Shown: positions 33,080 through 43,133, numbered from the stretch's first letter. The stretch is 64,000 bases of DNA from Lactococcus fujiensis JCM 16395 (GCF_002441655.1 NZ_JXJU01000003.1:124001-188000), one strand, 5' to 3'. Numbers and translations: made by a program. Notes: a model not told the origin generated them from the sequence alone.

Positions 33080-34351
33080 TTGACCAATTATAAATGTACT
33101 GAAGGTGTGAATCTTCATGTCATCCAAGCCTCAAAATTTAAAACTGTAAAAATAATGCTTCGTTTCCGAGAAGAGCTTAATCAGGCACACCTTGGAAAAA
33201 GAGTTCTTATTTCTAATATGTTGGAAACAACAAATCAAATCTATCAAACCGATCGTGATTTTTCTCGTGCACTTTCTGAAATGTATGGTGCATCATTTAC
33301 GACAGGTGTGGCAAAAAAGGGAAAGCTCCATCTTCTTTCCATCAACATGAGTGTCGTTAATCCTAACTATGTCAATTTTGATACCGTAGGAAGTGCCATT
33401 GAGATGATAAAAAATGCTCTTTTTTTACCAGACGCTGATGGAACTCAATTTAATCCAGAAATATTCAAGCGAGAACAGACCAATCTGGTCCATTATCTAG
33501 AAGCAATGAATGATGATCGCTCTTATTTTGCGAGTCGCAAATTAGCTGATCTCTTTTTTACAAATTCTGAGCAAGCACTTCCCAGTATTGCAACATTGGA
33601 TTTATTAAAGGAAGAAACTGCGACCTCTGTTTATGCTTATTACAAAGAAATGCTTGCAACAAATATTATTGATATTTTTGTTATGGGTGATGTCGATGAA
33701 GAGAAAGTAGTAAAGGCATTTGAAGCTTTTCCGTTTGAGCGTCGCACGGATAATGCTGATGTGATTTATCATCAACCCATCTCAACACGACCCGTTGAAG
33801 TGATCGAACATAAAGATGTTGCTCAATCCTTGTTGCAACTTGGTTTTCATCTTCCAGTAATTTATGGTGACCAGAACTACCTAAGCCTTCAAGTCATGAA
33901 TGGTATTTTAGGCGGCTTTTCACATTCCAAATTATTTGCCAATGTCCGAGAAAAAGAAAGTTTAGCTTATTCAATTTCGTCAACTTTTGATTCCTTTACA
34001 GGTTTTCTAAAAATTGCAGCTGGAATTGATGCGAAACACTTCCCAGAAGCAAAAAAATTAATATTTGAGCAGTTGGAATCAATTAAAAAAGGGCAATTCA
34101 GTGTTCAAGATATTGAACAAACGAAAACGATGTTGCGGAACACGTACTTTATTGGACAGGATTCAATTGCAAATAATATTGAATTAGAATTTGTAAAGGC
34201 CTTGCTTCCAGAACGTTTCATGGATACTGAAACTTTTTTAAATGAACTTGACAAGGTGAACAAGGAGTCGATTATGAAAGTTGCTCAAGGATTGACCTAT
34301 CAGGCACAATATTTTATGGAAGGCAGTAGCCTTCAGTTTGAAGAAGAATAA
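33080..34351 (+). CDS. ymfF: M16-like protein YmfF (EF-P modification associated)
   Basis: 423 residues, the usual YmfF length. M16 peptidase fold, but the zinc motif HxxEH is absent from the N-terminal part (LISNMLETTNQIYQT), so it is probably the non-catalytic partner of YmfH. In Bacillus the ymf cluster is tied to 5-aminopentanol modification of EF-P. I accept the TTG at 33080 because the next residues (EGVNLHVIQASKFKTV) align with the family start and no ATG or GTG fits; the Shine-Dalgarno is poor. Confidence 0.85.
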   Translation: MTNYKCTEGVNLHVIQASKFKTVKIMLRFREELNQAHLGKRVLISNMLETTNQIYQTDRDFSRALSEMYGASFTTGVAKKGKLHLLSINMSVVNPNYVNFDTVGSAIEMIKNALFLPDADGTQFNPEIFKREQTNLVHYLEAMNDDRSYFASRKLADLFFTNSEQALPSIATLDLLKEETATSVYAYYKEMLATNIIDIFVMGDVDEEKVVKAFEAFPFERRTDNADVIYHQPISTRPVEVIEHKDVAQSLLQLGFHLPVIYGDQNYLSLQVMNGILGGFSHSKLFANVREKESLAYSISSTFDSFTGFLKIAAGIDAKHFPEAKKLIFEQLESIKKGQFSVQDIEQTKTMLRNTYFIGQDSIANNIELEFVKALLPERFMDTETFLNELDKVNKESIMKVAQGLTYQAQYFMEGSSLQFEEE

Positions 34352-34357
34352 TAAGAC

Positions 34358-35644
34358 ATGAAAAAACACTTCTATGAGAAAACGGGAGACACCCTTTATC
34401 ATTCTATTTTAGAGAATGGTTTAACGGTTTACTATCTCCCAAAAGCCGATTATAATCGGACATATGGCCTTTTTACAACGAATTTTGGTTCATTAGACAC
34501 CCATTTCATTGCTCCAGGAAAAGAGAAAGAATCTATTTTTCCTGAGGGAATTGCGCACTTCTTAGAACATAAACTTTTTGAAAAAGAAGATGGCGATGTC
34601 ATGTATAAATTTGGAGCCTTGGGTGCACAAACCAACGCATTTACAAGTTTTACAAGGACTTCCTACTTATTTTCAACAAGAGAAAATATTTACGAATGCG
34701 TTGAGCTCCTACTTGATTTTGTTCAAGTTCCCTATTTCACTGACGAAAATGTTGAAAAAGAACAAGGGATTATTCAACAAGAAATCCAAATGTACCAAGA
34801 TGACAGTGACTGGCGTTTGTTTGCAGGGCTACTTGAGCGAATGTATCCACAAACGCCACTAGCTGAGGACATCGCGGGGACGCCAAGCACAATCAATGCC
34901 ATCACGGCTGATGATTTGTACCTCAATTACGAAACATTTTATCATCCTTCTAATATGAATTTATTTTTGACTGGCCCATTTGATGTTGAAAAAATGAATC
35001 AATTTGTTTTAGATAATCAATCAGGAAAAGAATTTGAGTCACATGTACCCATTAAGCGAATTGATGTGAAGCCAACAGAGCCGGTAACAGGACAAAAAAT
35101 CGAACTCGAAGTTGCCATGCCCAAACTTGCATTAGGTTTTCGTGGTGATGACGATTTGCCAGAGAATTCGCAAGCCTTAATGTCATATAAAGCTGCCATT
35201 CAATTTTTATTAGATTTAATTTTCGGTCGAACGAGTCAACTTTATGAAGACTTATATAATGAAAATTTAATTGACGATTCATTTGGCTTTAGTTTTGATT
35301 TGGATAAGCGTTTTCACTTTATTACTTTGACAGGAGATACAAAAAACCCTGAAAAATTGAGCCAAGTTTTGCAAGATACATTAAAAAGTTATAAAATAGA
35401 TAATGATTTCAACGAGGAACATCTCAAATTGATTAAAAAGGAGATGTTAGGTGAATATTTCTCATCTCTAAATTCATTAGAATATATTGCCAATCAATTT
35501 TCATCAGAATTATTTGATCAAATTAATTTCTTTGACCTCCCAGAAATTGTTTCAAGTTTGACACTTGAAGACATCGCTAAAAATGCAGAAAAATTTATTC
35601 AACAAATGAAAATTGTTGAATTTACAGTGTTACCCAAAAATTAA
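34358..35644 (+). CDS. ymfH: M16 zinc protease-like YmfH
   Basis: 428 residues. The zinc site is intact: AHFLEHKLFEK (HxxEH), with the third-ligand glutamate in the EQGIIQQEIQMYQDD region. It follows ymfF by 6 bases; the two probably form a heterodimer as in other M16B pairs. The Bacillus partner ymfI (a short-chain reductase) is absent from this cluster. Confidence 0.9.
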   Translation: MKKHFYEKTGDTLYHSILENGLTVYYLPKADYNRTYGLFTTNFGSLDTHFIAPGKEKESIFPEGIAHFLEHKLFEKEDGDVMYKFGALGAQTNAFTSFTRTSYLFSTRENIYECVELLLDFVQVPYFTDENVEKEQGIIQQEIQMYQDDSDWRLFAGLLERMYPQTPLAEDIAGTPSTINAITADDLYLNYETFYHPSNMNLFLTGPFDVEKMNQFVLDNQSGKEFESHVPIKRIDVKPTEPVTGQKIELEVAMPKLALGFRGDDDLPENSQALMSYKAAIQFLLDLIFGRTSQLYEDLYNENLIDDSFGFSFDLDKRFHFITLTGDTKNPEKLSQVLQDTLKSYKIDNDFNEEHLKLIKKEMLGEYFSSLNSLEYIANQFSSELFDQINFFDLPEIVSSLTLEDIAKNAEKFIQQMKIVEFTVLPKN

Positions 35645-35702
35645 AAAAATTCGAACAGTGATAATAAAAAATCCATGCGCAGCACAATAACGAGAGGGGG
35701 AC

Positions 35703-36656
35703 ATGGTGTCAATAAAAACAATCGGTCGAGTCTTGAAGGAAAGACGTACAGAACTTGGCCTTGGACTTTCAGAAGCAGAATCATTTACAAAAATACAAAA
35801 ACTATACATTGTCGCACTAGAAACGGACGACTATAAAGCACTTCCCGGTGAATTTTATGTTAAAGCCTACTTGAAGCAATATGCGGAAAAACTTGGCCTG
35901 AATGCAGATAAAATTATTGAAGCCTACGAGAACGGAAAAGGGATTGCAGTTGAGGACAAGGACGATATTCAAGAAACTTATCGTTTTGTTAAACCTAGTG
36001 AACGCGTTGAACCCGAAGAAGAATTAGGACCAAAGGATTGGCATTATTATTTCCCAATTATTGCTTTATCAGGAGTTGCGATTACTATTGTTGCAGCCGT
36101 ATTTATTGCGGTAATTCTTAATAATCCAAGTTCCCCTAATTTAATGAGTTCCGATTATAGTGATTCGAAGTCCTCAATTTTGAAGCCAAGTGTTTCTTCT
36201 TCTAAAAGTACAAGTGAAAGTTCAACATCTAGCAGCAGCAGCAGTGTTGCCCCAGCTGAAAAATTAGAAGTTACTTCTATTTCGGGAAGTACCATGAACA
36301 TTACTTTGTCCAATGCAGTAGATCCAATCAAAATCGTATTTACAGGTGATGCAAATTCGAATGTATGGGTACTCGCAAGAAACACAGATATGAGTACAGC
36401 AGGTGTTACCATTAGTAATCAAAACCCTAGTGCAACTGCCTCCTTAACAAGCGGGGCAACGCAATCTACGATTACACTGGGGAAAAGAACAAATTTGGCG
36501 ATAACAATAAATGGACAAGCAGTCGATTTATCAAAATATACAACAACCATCGGTCCGTATAATATCTACTTGACAGTTACTCCTGCAACAGGCACGACAT
36601 CAAATGCTACAACAGCTACTAGCACAGCAACGACAACAAATTCTTCCGCTCAATAA
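35703..36656 (+). CDS. ymfM: RodZ/YmfM-like membrane HTH protein
   Basis: 317 residues. N-terminal Xre-type helix-turn-helix (VSIKTIGRVLKERRTELGLGLSEAE...VKAYLKQYAEKLGL, 1-75), one membrane segment (about 118-142), a Ser-rich linker (145-185) and an outer beta domain (DUF4115, about 190-300), ending in a Thr/Ala/Ser tail. This is the RodZ layout: RodZ links the cell-shape machinery to MreB or peptidoglycan synthesis. SD GAGAGGGGG. Between ymfH and pgsA, the usual position. Confidence 0.9.
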   Translation: MVSIKTIGRVLKERRTELGLGLSEAESFTKIQKLYIVALETDDYKALPGEFYVKAYLKQYAEKLGLNADKIIEAYENGKGIAVEDKDDIQETYRFVKPSERVEPEEELGPKDWHYYFPIIALSGVAITIVAAVFIAVILNNPSSPNLMSSDYSDSKSSILKPSVSSSKSTSESSTSSSSSSVAPAEKLEVTSISGSTMNITLSNAVDPIKIVFTGDANSNVWVLARNTDMSTAGVTISNQNPSATASLTSGATQSTITLGKRTNLAITINGQAVDLSKYTTTIGPYNIYLTVTPATGTTSNATTATSTATTTNSSAQ

Positions 36657-36687
36657 AATCTTTAAAAATTTAGAAAAGGAAAATACC

Positions 36688-37236
36688 ATGAAACAGAAAC
36701 TCCCCAATCAATTAACAATGCTCCGAATTTTTATGATTCCGATTTTCTTGATTATCCTCTACTTACCTCAAGGCGAAAAGTTTGGTTCAACATCGGTCTC
36801 ATGGATTATTGCGGCAGTAATTTTTGCGGTTGCGTCATTCACAGACTGGTTAGATGGACACCTCGCTCGTAAATGGCATGTGGTAAGTAATTTTGGTAAA
36901 TTTGCAGATCCTTTGGCAGACAAAATGTTGACCATGGTGGCATTTGTCATGCTGGTGACTTTGAATTTAGCGCCGGCGTGGGTTGTTGCAATCATTGTAT
37001 GCCGTGAATTAGCTGTTACTGGACTACGTCTGCTTTTAGTCGAACAAGGTGGAACGGTTCTTGCAGCTGCAATGCCAGGTAAAATCAAAACTTTTACTCA
37101 AATGCTTTCTATTATCTTTCTCTTGATAGGGAACCCACTTTATATTGGTACAATTTTACTTTATATCTGTCTTGTCTTTACCATTTATTCAGGCTATGAT
37201 TATTTCAAAAATGCTAATGTTAAATGGGAATTTTAA
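36688..37236 (+). CDS. pgsA: CDP-diacylglycerol-glycerol-3-phosphate 3-phosphatidyltransferase
   Basis: 182 residues from ATG 36688 (AAAAGGAAAA). The CDP-alcohol phosphotransferase motif is complete: DGHLARKWHVVSNFGKFADPLAD (D-G-x2-A-R-x8-G-x3-D-x3-D). Four to five membrane segments. Makes phosphatidylglycerol phosphate, the first committed step to phosphatidylglycerol and cardiolipin. Confidence 0.96.
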   Translation: MKQKLPNQLTMLRIFMIPIFLIILYLPQGEKFGSTSVSWIIAAVIFAVASFTDWLDGHLARKWHVVSNFGKFADPLADKMLTMVAFVMLVTLNLAPAWVVAIIVCRELAVTGLRLLLVEQGGTVLAAAMPGKIKTFTQMLSIIFLLIGNPLYIGTILLYICLVFTIYSGYDYFKNANVKWEF

Positions 37237-37242
37237 ATAAAT

Positions 37243-37268
37243 AAAAGCCACAAAAAGTGGCTTTTTTA
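37243..37268 (+). terminator. Terminator of the ymf-pgsA operon
   Basis: AAAAGCCAC-AAAAA-GTGGCTTTT followed by T run. Confidence 0.92.
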
Positions 37269-37473
37269 ATTACATTCATGTTGCCTCAGCTAAAATATTT
37301 TAAGATATTGGAATTTTTTGAAGTAATCCAGGAAATTGAAAGAGTGTACTCGTGTAAAATATCCAAAAAGGTCCTCTAGTAATCAATGTAATTTTTACTA
37401 TTTTATCTCTGTTATTGCTAAGCTTTTTTGTTTTTTCTAATTTATTTTTAATCATAATTCTTGAAACTCTTTC

Positions 37474-37502
37474 TTGATTTAATAATGGAATTACGTTAGA
37501 AT
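37474..37502 (+). promoter_or_regulatory. hisS promoter
   Basis: TTGATT at 37474-37479, 17-base spacer, TAGAAT at 37497-37502. The preceding 37270-37470 is AT-rich and shows no gene. Confidence 0.55.
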
Positions 37503-37665
37503 AGTAACATAGAGAGCGAAGTTTTGGTGCAAATTCGCAAAAGTGACGTGACATTAATCGGTAGCTCCGTTATAGCTAGCTCGAGGCTCTGAAAACAGAG
37601 TGAAATTAGGTGGTACAGCGTAATTTTGCGCCCTAAGGCTTCGGCTTTGGGGTGCTTTTTTTTGG
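37490..37665 (+). promoter_or_regulatory. T-box leader of hisS-aspS
   Basis: The T-box AGGTGGTACAGCG is at 37608-37620. A terminator follows: GCGCCCTAAGGC (37628-37639), TTCG, GCTTTGGGGTGC, then eight T. Upstream are an AGTA-containing specifier-loop-like strand (37502-37505) and a GGTG distal loop (about 37525-37528). The specifier is not certain: GAC (Asp) in AAAGTGACGTGAC or CAT (His) in TGACATTAAT are both possible. Uncharged tRNA would pair with the T-box and prevent termination. Confidence 0.88.
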
Positions 37666-37734
37666 ATAATTGTTCGGAAAATTGAACTTAAGAGCTTAAC
37701 GTTACTTGTTTGCAACAAACAGAAAGGAAATTCT

Positions 37735-39027
37735 ATGAAATTACAGAAACCTAAAGGAACAGCAGATATTTTACCAGTTGAATCTGCAAAATGGCAATAC
37801 CTTGAAGAAATTGCCCGTGCTGTCTTCAAAGATTATAATTATAAAGAAATTCGTACCCCAATGTTCGAAAGCTACGAACTTTTTAGTCGTGCAACAGGTG
37901 AAACAAGTGATATTGTAACGAAAGAAATGTATGATTTCGAGGATAAAGGAGGCCGCCACATTGCCTTACGTCCTGAAGGTACTGCTTCAGCTGTACGTGC
38001 TTATGTTGAAAATAAATTGTATGCCCCAGAAGTATTGAAACCTGTAAAACTTTGGTACAATGAGTCGATGTTTCGTTATGAACGTCCTCAATCTGGACGT
38101 CTGCGTGAATTTCATCAATTTGGTGTTGAGTGTTTAGGAGTAAAAAATGCAGCGATTGATGTCGAAATCATCGCGATGGCTGACAACTATTTCCGTCAAC
38201 TTGGTATTTCTGGCATTTCACTTCATTTGAATACTTTAGGAGATATGTCGAGTCGGAAGGCATACCGCGAAGCCTTAATTGCTTATTTAACACCATTCGA
38301 ATCAGAACTTTCAGAGGACAGCCGTCGTCGTCTTCATGAAAATCCTTTACGTGTTTTGGATTCAAAAGAACCAGAAGATATTAAAGTTGTGGAAAATGCA
38401 CCATCTATTTTGGACTACTTGAATGAAGCATCTCAAGCTTATTTCGAAGAAGTAAAAACATTGCTTGAAGCGCTTGGTGTTGAATATACCGTGGATTCAA
38501 ACATGGTTCGTGGATTGGATTATTATAATGATACAATTTTTGAATTTGTTGTTAAACTTGACGGAAAAGAATTGACTGTCTGTGGAGGGGGACGTTATGA
38601 TGGACTCGTCGAATACTTTGATGGTCCAGCTACTCCAGCTTTTGGCTTTGGACTTGGTATTGAACGCTTGCTCCTTGTAGCCGAAGCTCAAGAAATTAAC
38701 TTCATGGAAGATGAAACACTGGATGTATATGTTGCGGTAATGGGAAATCATGCTAATGTAGAAGCAACTAAAGTGGTTGAAAGTCTACGAGCACAAGCTT
38801 TCCAAGTCGAACGCGATTTTTCTAACCGTAAGCTACCCGCTCAATTCAAAACAGCAGATAAATTAAATGCTGAGTTGATTATCACTTTAGGTGACAACGA
38901 AGTTCAAACGGGGAATGTGACAGTTAAGAATAACAAAACACGTAAAGAAGTGAAAGCGACTTTGGATGAAATTTATGATTCATTCAGTCCTATATTTGAA
39001 GAATTATACGTTGAAGAAGAATTTTAA
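37735..39027 (+). CDS. hisS: Histidyl-tRNA synthetase
   Basis: 430 residues. Class II synthetase: motif 1 around the PMFESYELFSRATGETSD segment, motif 2 YNESMFRYERPQSGRLREFHQFGVE, histidine motifs LDYYNDTIFEF and GGGRYDGLVEYFDGPATPAFGFGLGIERLLL (motif 3), and a C-terminal anticodon domain. SD AGAAAGGAAA. Regulated with aspS by the T-box upstream. Confidence 0.98.
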   Translation: MKLQKPKGTADILPVESAKWQYLEEIARAVFKDYNYKEIRTPMFESYELFSRATGETSDIVTKEMYDFEDKGGRHIALRPEGTASAVRAYVENKLYAPEVLKPVKLWYNESMFRYERPQSGRLREFHQFGVECLGVKNAAIDVEIIAMADNYFRQLGISGISLHLNTLGDMSSRKAYREALIAYLTPFESELSEDSRRRLHENPLRVLDSKEPEDIKVVENAPSILDYLNEASQAYFEEVKTLLEALGVEYTVDSNMVRGLDYYNDTIFEFVVKLDGKELTVCGGGRYDGLVEYFDGPATPAFGFGLGIERLLLVAEAQEINFMEDETLDVYVAVMGNHANVEATKVVESLRAQAFQVERDFSNRKLPAQFKTADKLNAELIITLGDNEVQTGNVTVKNNKTRKEVKATLDEIYDSFSPIFEELYVEEEF

Positions 39028-39098
39028 GCGAAAGTTTAAATCGTTGACTCAAAGCGGTAGAAAATTGCTTTGAAGGATAAGAAAAAGAGAAATTTAGT

Positions 39099-40871
39099 AT
39101 GAAAAGAACAAATTACGCAGGAAATATAACTGAAGAATATTTGGGGCAAAGCGTCACTGTTAAAGGTTGGGTAGCAAAACGTCGAAATTTAGGTGGCTTG
39201 GTTTTCATCGATTTACGTGACCGCGAAGGCTTGGTTCAAATTGTTGTCAATCCAGAAACAGCGAGTAAAGAAGTTGCTGAGGCCGCAGATTATGTTCGTA
39301 ATGAATTTGTCCTTGAAGTGACAGGTCATGTTGTTGAACGAGCAAGTAAAAATGATAAAATGAAAACTGGAGCAATTGAAATTGAAGCGACAGAAATCGA
39401 AATTTTGTCAACATCAAAAACTACGCCATTTGAAATAAAAGATGGGGTTGAAGTTTCAGACGACACACGTATGAAATACCGCTATCTCGATCTTCGTCGT
39501 CCAGAAATGCTAAAAAATATCCGGATGCGTCATGCAACGACTCATGCAATTCGCGAATATTTGGATGGCACCGGCTTTATTGATGTGGAAACACCATTTT
39601 TGACAAAATCAACACCCGAAGGTGCACGTGATTACCTTGTCCCTTCTCGGGTGAATAAAGGCGAATTCTATGCTCTTCCACAATCTCCTCAATTGATGAA
39701 ACAATTGTTGATGACTGCTGGCCTCGACCGTTATTATCAAATCGTAAAATGTTTCCGTGATGAAGACTTACGAGGGGACCGTCAGCCAGAATTTACACAA
39801 GTTGACTTGGAAACGACTTTCCTTGGAGAAGAAGAAATTCAAACGCTCACTGAAGGATTAATTGCGAAAGTCATGAAAGATGTAAAGGGAATTGATGTTA
39901 CCTTACCTTTCACACGTATGAAATATGATGATGCAATGAATTTCTATGGTTCTGATAAACCAGATACTCGTTATGAAATGTTGTTGCAAGATTTGTCAGA
40001 ACTGACAAAACAATCAGGATTTAAAGTTTTTGAAGATGCACCAGTTGTTAAAGCACTCGTTGTCAAAAATGCAGCTACAAAATATTCACGTAAGGCCATT
40101 GATAAATTGACTGAACAAGCGAAACAAAATGGGGCAAAAGGGCTTGCTTGGATGAAATTTGAAAACGGAGAATTGACGGGTGGTGTTTCGAAATTCTTAA
40201 CGGAAATTTCATCAGCACTGATAGAAAAATTGAAACTTGAAAATAATGACTTGGTTCTCTTTGTTGCTGACAAATTGAAAGTCGCCAACACTGCCTTGGG
40301 TGCTCTGCGTCAAACTTTAGCGCGTGAATTAGGACTGATTGATTATCGTAAATTCAATTTCCTTTGGGTGATTGATTGGCCTCTATTTGAATGGTCAGAG
40401 GAAGAAGGGCGATATATGTCCGCTCATCATCCATTCACATTGCCAACCTCTGAAACGCGCGAATTTTTGAGTGCTGATGGTTCATTTGAAGAATCTGATC
40501 TCCAAAATGTAAGAGCTCATGCATATGACATAGTTTTGAATGGTTATGAATTAGGTGGTGGCTCACTTCGTATCAACACGCGTGAACTTCAAGAAACGAT
40601 GCTTGAAGCACTTGGGTTCTCGATTGAAGACGCAACAGAACAATTTGGCTTTCTACTTGAAGCACTTGATTATGGTTTCCCACCACATGGTGGCCTTGCA
40701 CTTGGCCTTGACCGTTTTGTCATGCTATTAGCCGGTAAAGACAATATTCGTGAAGTGATTGCCTTCCCTAAGAACAACAAAGCGACAGATCCAATGACAC
40801 AAGCACCATCTAGCGTTGCTGAAAAACAGCTAGAAGAATTGAGTATTAAACTTGCAAACAAAGATAAATAA
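39099..40871 (+). CDS. aspS: Aspartyl-tRNA synthetase
   Basis: 590 residues, bacterial type with the GAD insertion. N-terminal OB fold ([31 protein letters not shown]), motif 2 [22 protein letters not shown], motif 3 [28 protein letters not shown]. The bacterial enzyme may be discriminating (Asp only) or not. The 71-base gap after hisS has no terminator, so both are one operon. Confidence 0.98.
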   Translation: MKRTNYAGNITEEYLGQSVTVKGWVAKRRNLGGLVFIDLRDREGLVQIVVNPETASKEVAEAADYVRNEFVLEVTGHVVERASKNDKMKTGAIEIEATEIEILSTSKTTPFEIKDGVEVSDDTRMKYRYLDLRRPEMLKNIRMRHATTHAIREYLDGTGFIDVETPFLTKSTPEGARDYLVPSRVNKGEFYALPQSPQLMKQLLMTAGLDRYYQIVKCFRDEDLRGDRQPEFTQVDLETTFLGEEEIQTLTEGLIAKVMKDVKGIDVTLPFTRMKYDDAMNFYGSDKPDTRYEMLLQDLSELTKQSGFKVFEDAPVVKALVVKNAATKYSRKAIDKLTEQAKQNGAKGLAWMKFENGELTGGVSKFLTEISSALIEKLKLENNDLVLFVADKLKVANTALGALRQTLARELGLIDYRKFNFLWVIDWPLFEWSEEEGRYMSAHHPFTLPTSETREFLSADGSFEESDLQNVRAHAYDIVLNGYELGGGSLRINTRELQETMLEALGFSIEDATEQFGFLLEALDYGFPPHGGLALGLDRFVMLLAGKDNIREVIAFPKNNKATDPMTQAPSSVAEKQLEELSIKLANKDK

Positions 40872-41781
40872 ATTTTTAGGAAAAATTCTCGATCGGTTTG
40901 GACTCTATCAAGTTTTAAAATCAATCGGTGCAGAAAAATTAGCTAACAAATTTTCAGCTGCAATTGTCTACGCGGTATTCTCAAGTTTTGCGTTGAACTT
41001 CTTCTATCAACCTGGACATGTCTATGCATCAGGCGCAACGGGTCTTGCTCAGGTTATCTCAGAATTGATTATCCGAATTACAGGACATGATTTCTTACCT
41101 ATTTCGGTGACGCTTGTTTTAATCAATTTGCCTTTGTTCGTCTTAGCTTGGCGTGGAATTGGTAAACAGTTCACTATTTACACTTTGATTACTGTTGTTA
41201 TGAGTTCGGTTTTCATTCATTTTATCCCAGTTACTCCCTTGACGACCGATCCATTGATCAACGCAGTTTTTGGCGGTGCCATAATGGGATTCGGTGTTGG
41301 AAATGCGATGAAATCGGGCATTTCATCGGGCGGAACTGATATTGTCAGTCTTTATATGCGAAAGAAGACGGGGCGTAATGTTGGAACTTTGAGTTTTGTT
41401 GTGAATGGATTAATCATTTTCACGGCTGGCGTTTTGTTCGGCTGGGAATATATGTTTTATAGTTTCATTGCCATTTTTGTAAACTCACGTGTTCAGGATG
41501 CTGTTTTTACGCGTCAAAAACGATTACAAGTTATGATTGTAACAGAAAATCCTGATTTGCTTATTCAAAAATTATTCGATAAATTTAATCACGGTGTAAC
41601 CATTCTGAATAATTCAGAAGGGGGCTACACGCATCAAAAGAGAACCGTTTTATTCTCTGTAATCACCATGTATGAATATCAAGATTTTAAACACGTCATT
41701 GCTAAATATGACCCTCACGCATTCGTCTCAATATCAGAAAATGTTCGTGTTCTTGGAAAATTTGAAGAAGTAGATGATTGA
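40852..41781 (+). CDS. YitT family membrane protein (first copy)
   Basis: 309 residues. Five or six membrane segments (about 35-195) and a C-terminal cytoplasmic DUF2179 domain ([48 protein letters not shown]). The glycine-rich [19 protein letters not shown] is family typical. Possible start TTG at 40852, inside the end of aspS; no ATG is available nearby and the true start is uncertain. Function of YitT proteins is unknown. Confidence 0.85.
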   Translation: MQTKINKFLGKILDRFGLYQVLKSIGAEKLANKFSAAIVYAVFSSFALNFFYQPGHVYASGATGLAQVISELIIRITGHDFLPISVTLVLINLPLFVLAWRGIGKQFTIYTLITVVMSSVFIHFIPVTPLTTDPLINAVFGGAIMGFGVGNAMKSGISSGGTDIVSLYMRKKTGRNVGTLSFVVNGLIIFTAGVLFGWEYMFYSFIAIFVNSRVQDAVFTRQKRLQVMIVTENPDLLIQKLFDKFNHGVTILNNSEGGYTHQKRTVLFSVITMYEYQDFKHVIAKYDPHAFVSISENVRVLGKFEEVDD

Positions 41782-41787
41782 TTTTTT

Positions 41788-41818
41788 ATCCCTCATGTTT
41801 AGCTGAGGGATATCTTTT
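41788..41818 (+). terminator. Terminator after the first YitT gene
   Basis: ATCCCTCA-N8-TGAGGGAT, then ATCTTTT. Confidence 0.75.
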
Positions 41819-41880
41819 AGATAATGCAACTGTTGCGTTGCTCAAGATTATTAATAAATATTTTTAGGAAAAGGAGTTTC

Positions 41881-42753
41881 ATGAAAAGAATTAGTCTCCA
41901 TTTTAGAAACTTTGTCGCTATTGCACTTGGTACTGCACTTTACGGTTTTGGTTTTGTTCAGTTTAATATGGCCAATCATCTTGCTGAAGGTGGTGTGGCT
42001 GGTATTTCATTGATTCTCCACTTTTTAGTACATATTGACCCGTCTTACACAAACATTATATTAAATATTCCTCTGCTCTTTATTGGTTACCGCTTCTTAG
42101 GACGCCGAACTTTCTTTTATACCATTTGGGGAATCACGTCGCTCTCGGTTTGGATGTTTCTATTCCAACGCATCCCTTTTACACTGAATATCCATCATGA
42201 TTTATTGGTTGCTGCCTTGCTAGCAGGTGTGTTTGGTGGAGCCGGAATCGGTTTGGTTTTCCGTTTTGGCGGAACTACTGGCGGTGCAGATATAATTGCC
42301 AAATTAGTGCAGGCCAAAAAGGGAATCCAAGTTGGTAAAACGTTCTTTATGTTTGATACAGTTGTTTTAACCTTGTCTTTGACTTATATCAATCTTGAAC
42401 AAATGATGTATACATTGATTGCAAGTTTTGTTTCTGCACAAGTTGTTGGAATTGTTCAGTCAGGTGGTTACTCGGTCAAAGGGATGCTCATTATTACAGA
42501 AAAACATCGTGAAGTTGCTGATTTGATTATTCAAGAATTTGGCCGTAGTGCTACTTATTTACATGGTGAGGGAGCCTACTCTGGACACCAAAAAGAAGTA
42601 CTTTATGTAGTTTTGAACCCTAGTGAAATTCAAGAATTGCGACAAACTCTGAATGACATTGACCCGATGGCTTTTGCATCCATCATAAATGTCCATGAAG
42701 TGATTGGTGATTTTGCTTACCCAAGAAGTCGCTTTAGAGAACTCAAAAAATAA
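41881..42753 (+). CDS. YitT family membrane protein (second copy)
   Basis: 290 residues from ATG 41881 (AAAAGGAG). Same architecture as the preceding gene: membrane domain with GTTGGADIIAKLVQAKKGIQVG and a C-terminal DUF2179 domain (KGMLIITEKHREVADLIIQEFGRSATYLHGEGAYSGHQKEVLYVVL). The two are diverged paralogues in tandem, separated by a terminator. Confidence 0.88.
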   Translation: MKRISLHFRNFVAIALGTALYGFGFVQFNMANHLAEGGVAGISLILHFLVHIDPSYTNIILNIPLLFIGYRFLGRRTFFYTIWGITSLSVWMFLFQRIPFTLNIHHDLLVAALLAGVFGGAGIGLVFRFGGTTGGADIIAKLVQAKKGIQVGKTFFMFDTVVLTLSLTYINLEQMMYTLIASFVSAQVVGIVQSGGYSVKGMLIITEKHREVADLIIQEFGRSATYLHGEGAYSGHQKEVLYVVLNPSEIQELRQTLNDIDPMAFASIINVHEVIGDFAYPRSRFRELKK

Positions 42754-42784
42754 AAAAACCGAGACCTTGTCTCGGTTTTTTTTT
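42753..42784 (+). terminator. Terminator after the second YitT gene
   Basis: AAAAACCGAGAC-CTT-GTCTCGGTTTTT plus T run. Confidence 0.93.
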
Positions 42785-42827
42785 CGTAAAATGACCTAAT
42801 TGGCGTGCAAAAAGTGATACTTTGCGT

Positions 42828-42846
42828 TATAATGAAAGCGTAGACA
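42828..42846 (+). promoter_or_regulatory. -10 with overlapping cre site
   Basis: TATAAT at 42828-42833 and, overlapping it, ATGAAAGCGTAGACA at 42832-42846, a full match to the cre consensus WTGNAANCGNWNNCA. CcpA bound here would sit on the transcription start and repress the small gene downstream. Confidence 0.65.
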
Positions 42847-42872
42847 AATGCGATTTAGCACAAGGAGAGATC

Positions 42873-43133
42873 ATGCGTACAACAAGAGCAACAGAAGAAA
42901 TCGAAAAAGCGATTATTCACTTGAAAAAAGCAAAACGTGAAATCAGTAATTATACTTTTGATTATGATATGCAAAATTTGATTCAACTTGATCGCACGAT
43001 TAAACAGCTTGAAGCAATTCGTACAGCAGTTAACGCTGACGGAAATCAAGTTGAAGGTGTCAAATCAATCGGACAGCTTGAAAGTGAGCGCCTGTCAAGA
43101 GCAAGACAAGATGTGTCATCTCTGACAAGATAA
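42873..43133 (+). CDS. Small helical protein, unknown function
   Basis: 86 residues from ATG 42873 (AAGGAGAG). Highly charged, predicted all-helical (RATEEIEKAIIHLKKAKREISNYTF...RTIKQLEAIRTAVNADG), no membrane segment. No family recognised. Own promoter with a cre site, own terminator. Confidence 0.72.
   Translation: MRTTRATEEIEKAIIHLKKAKREISNYTFDYDMQNLIQLDRTIKQLEAIRTAVNADGNQVEGVKSIGQLESERLSRARQDVSSLTR

Noticed and set aside
37300-37829. Minus-strand ORFs over the hisS leader
   Set aside because: They cover the T-box, terminator and promoter, have no ribosome binding sites and no family resemblance; they are chance frames.
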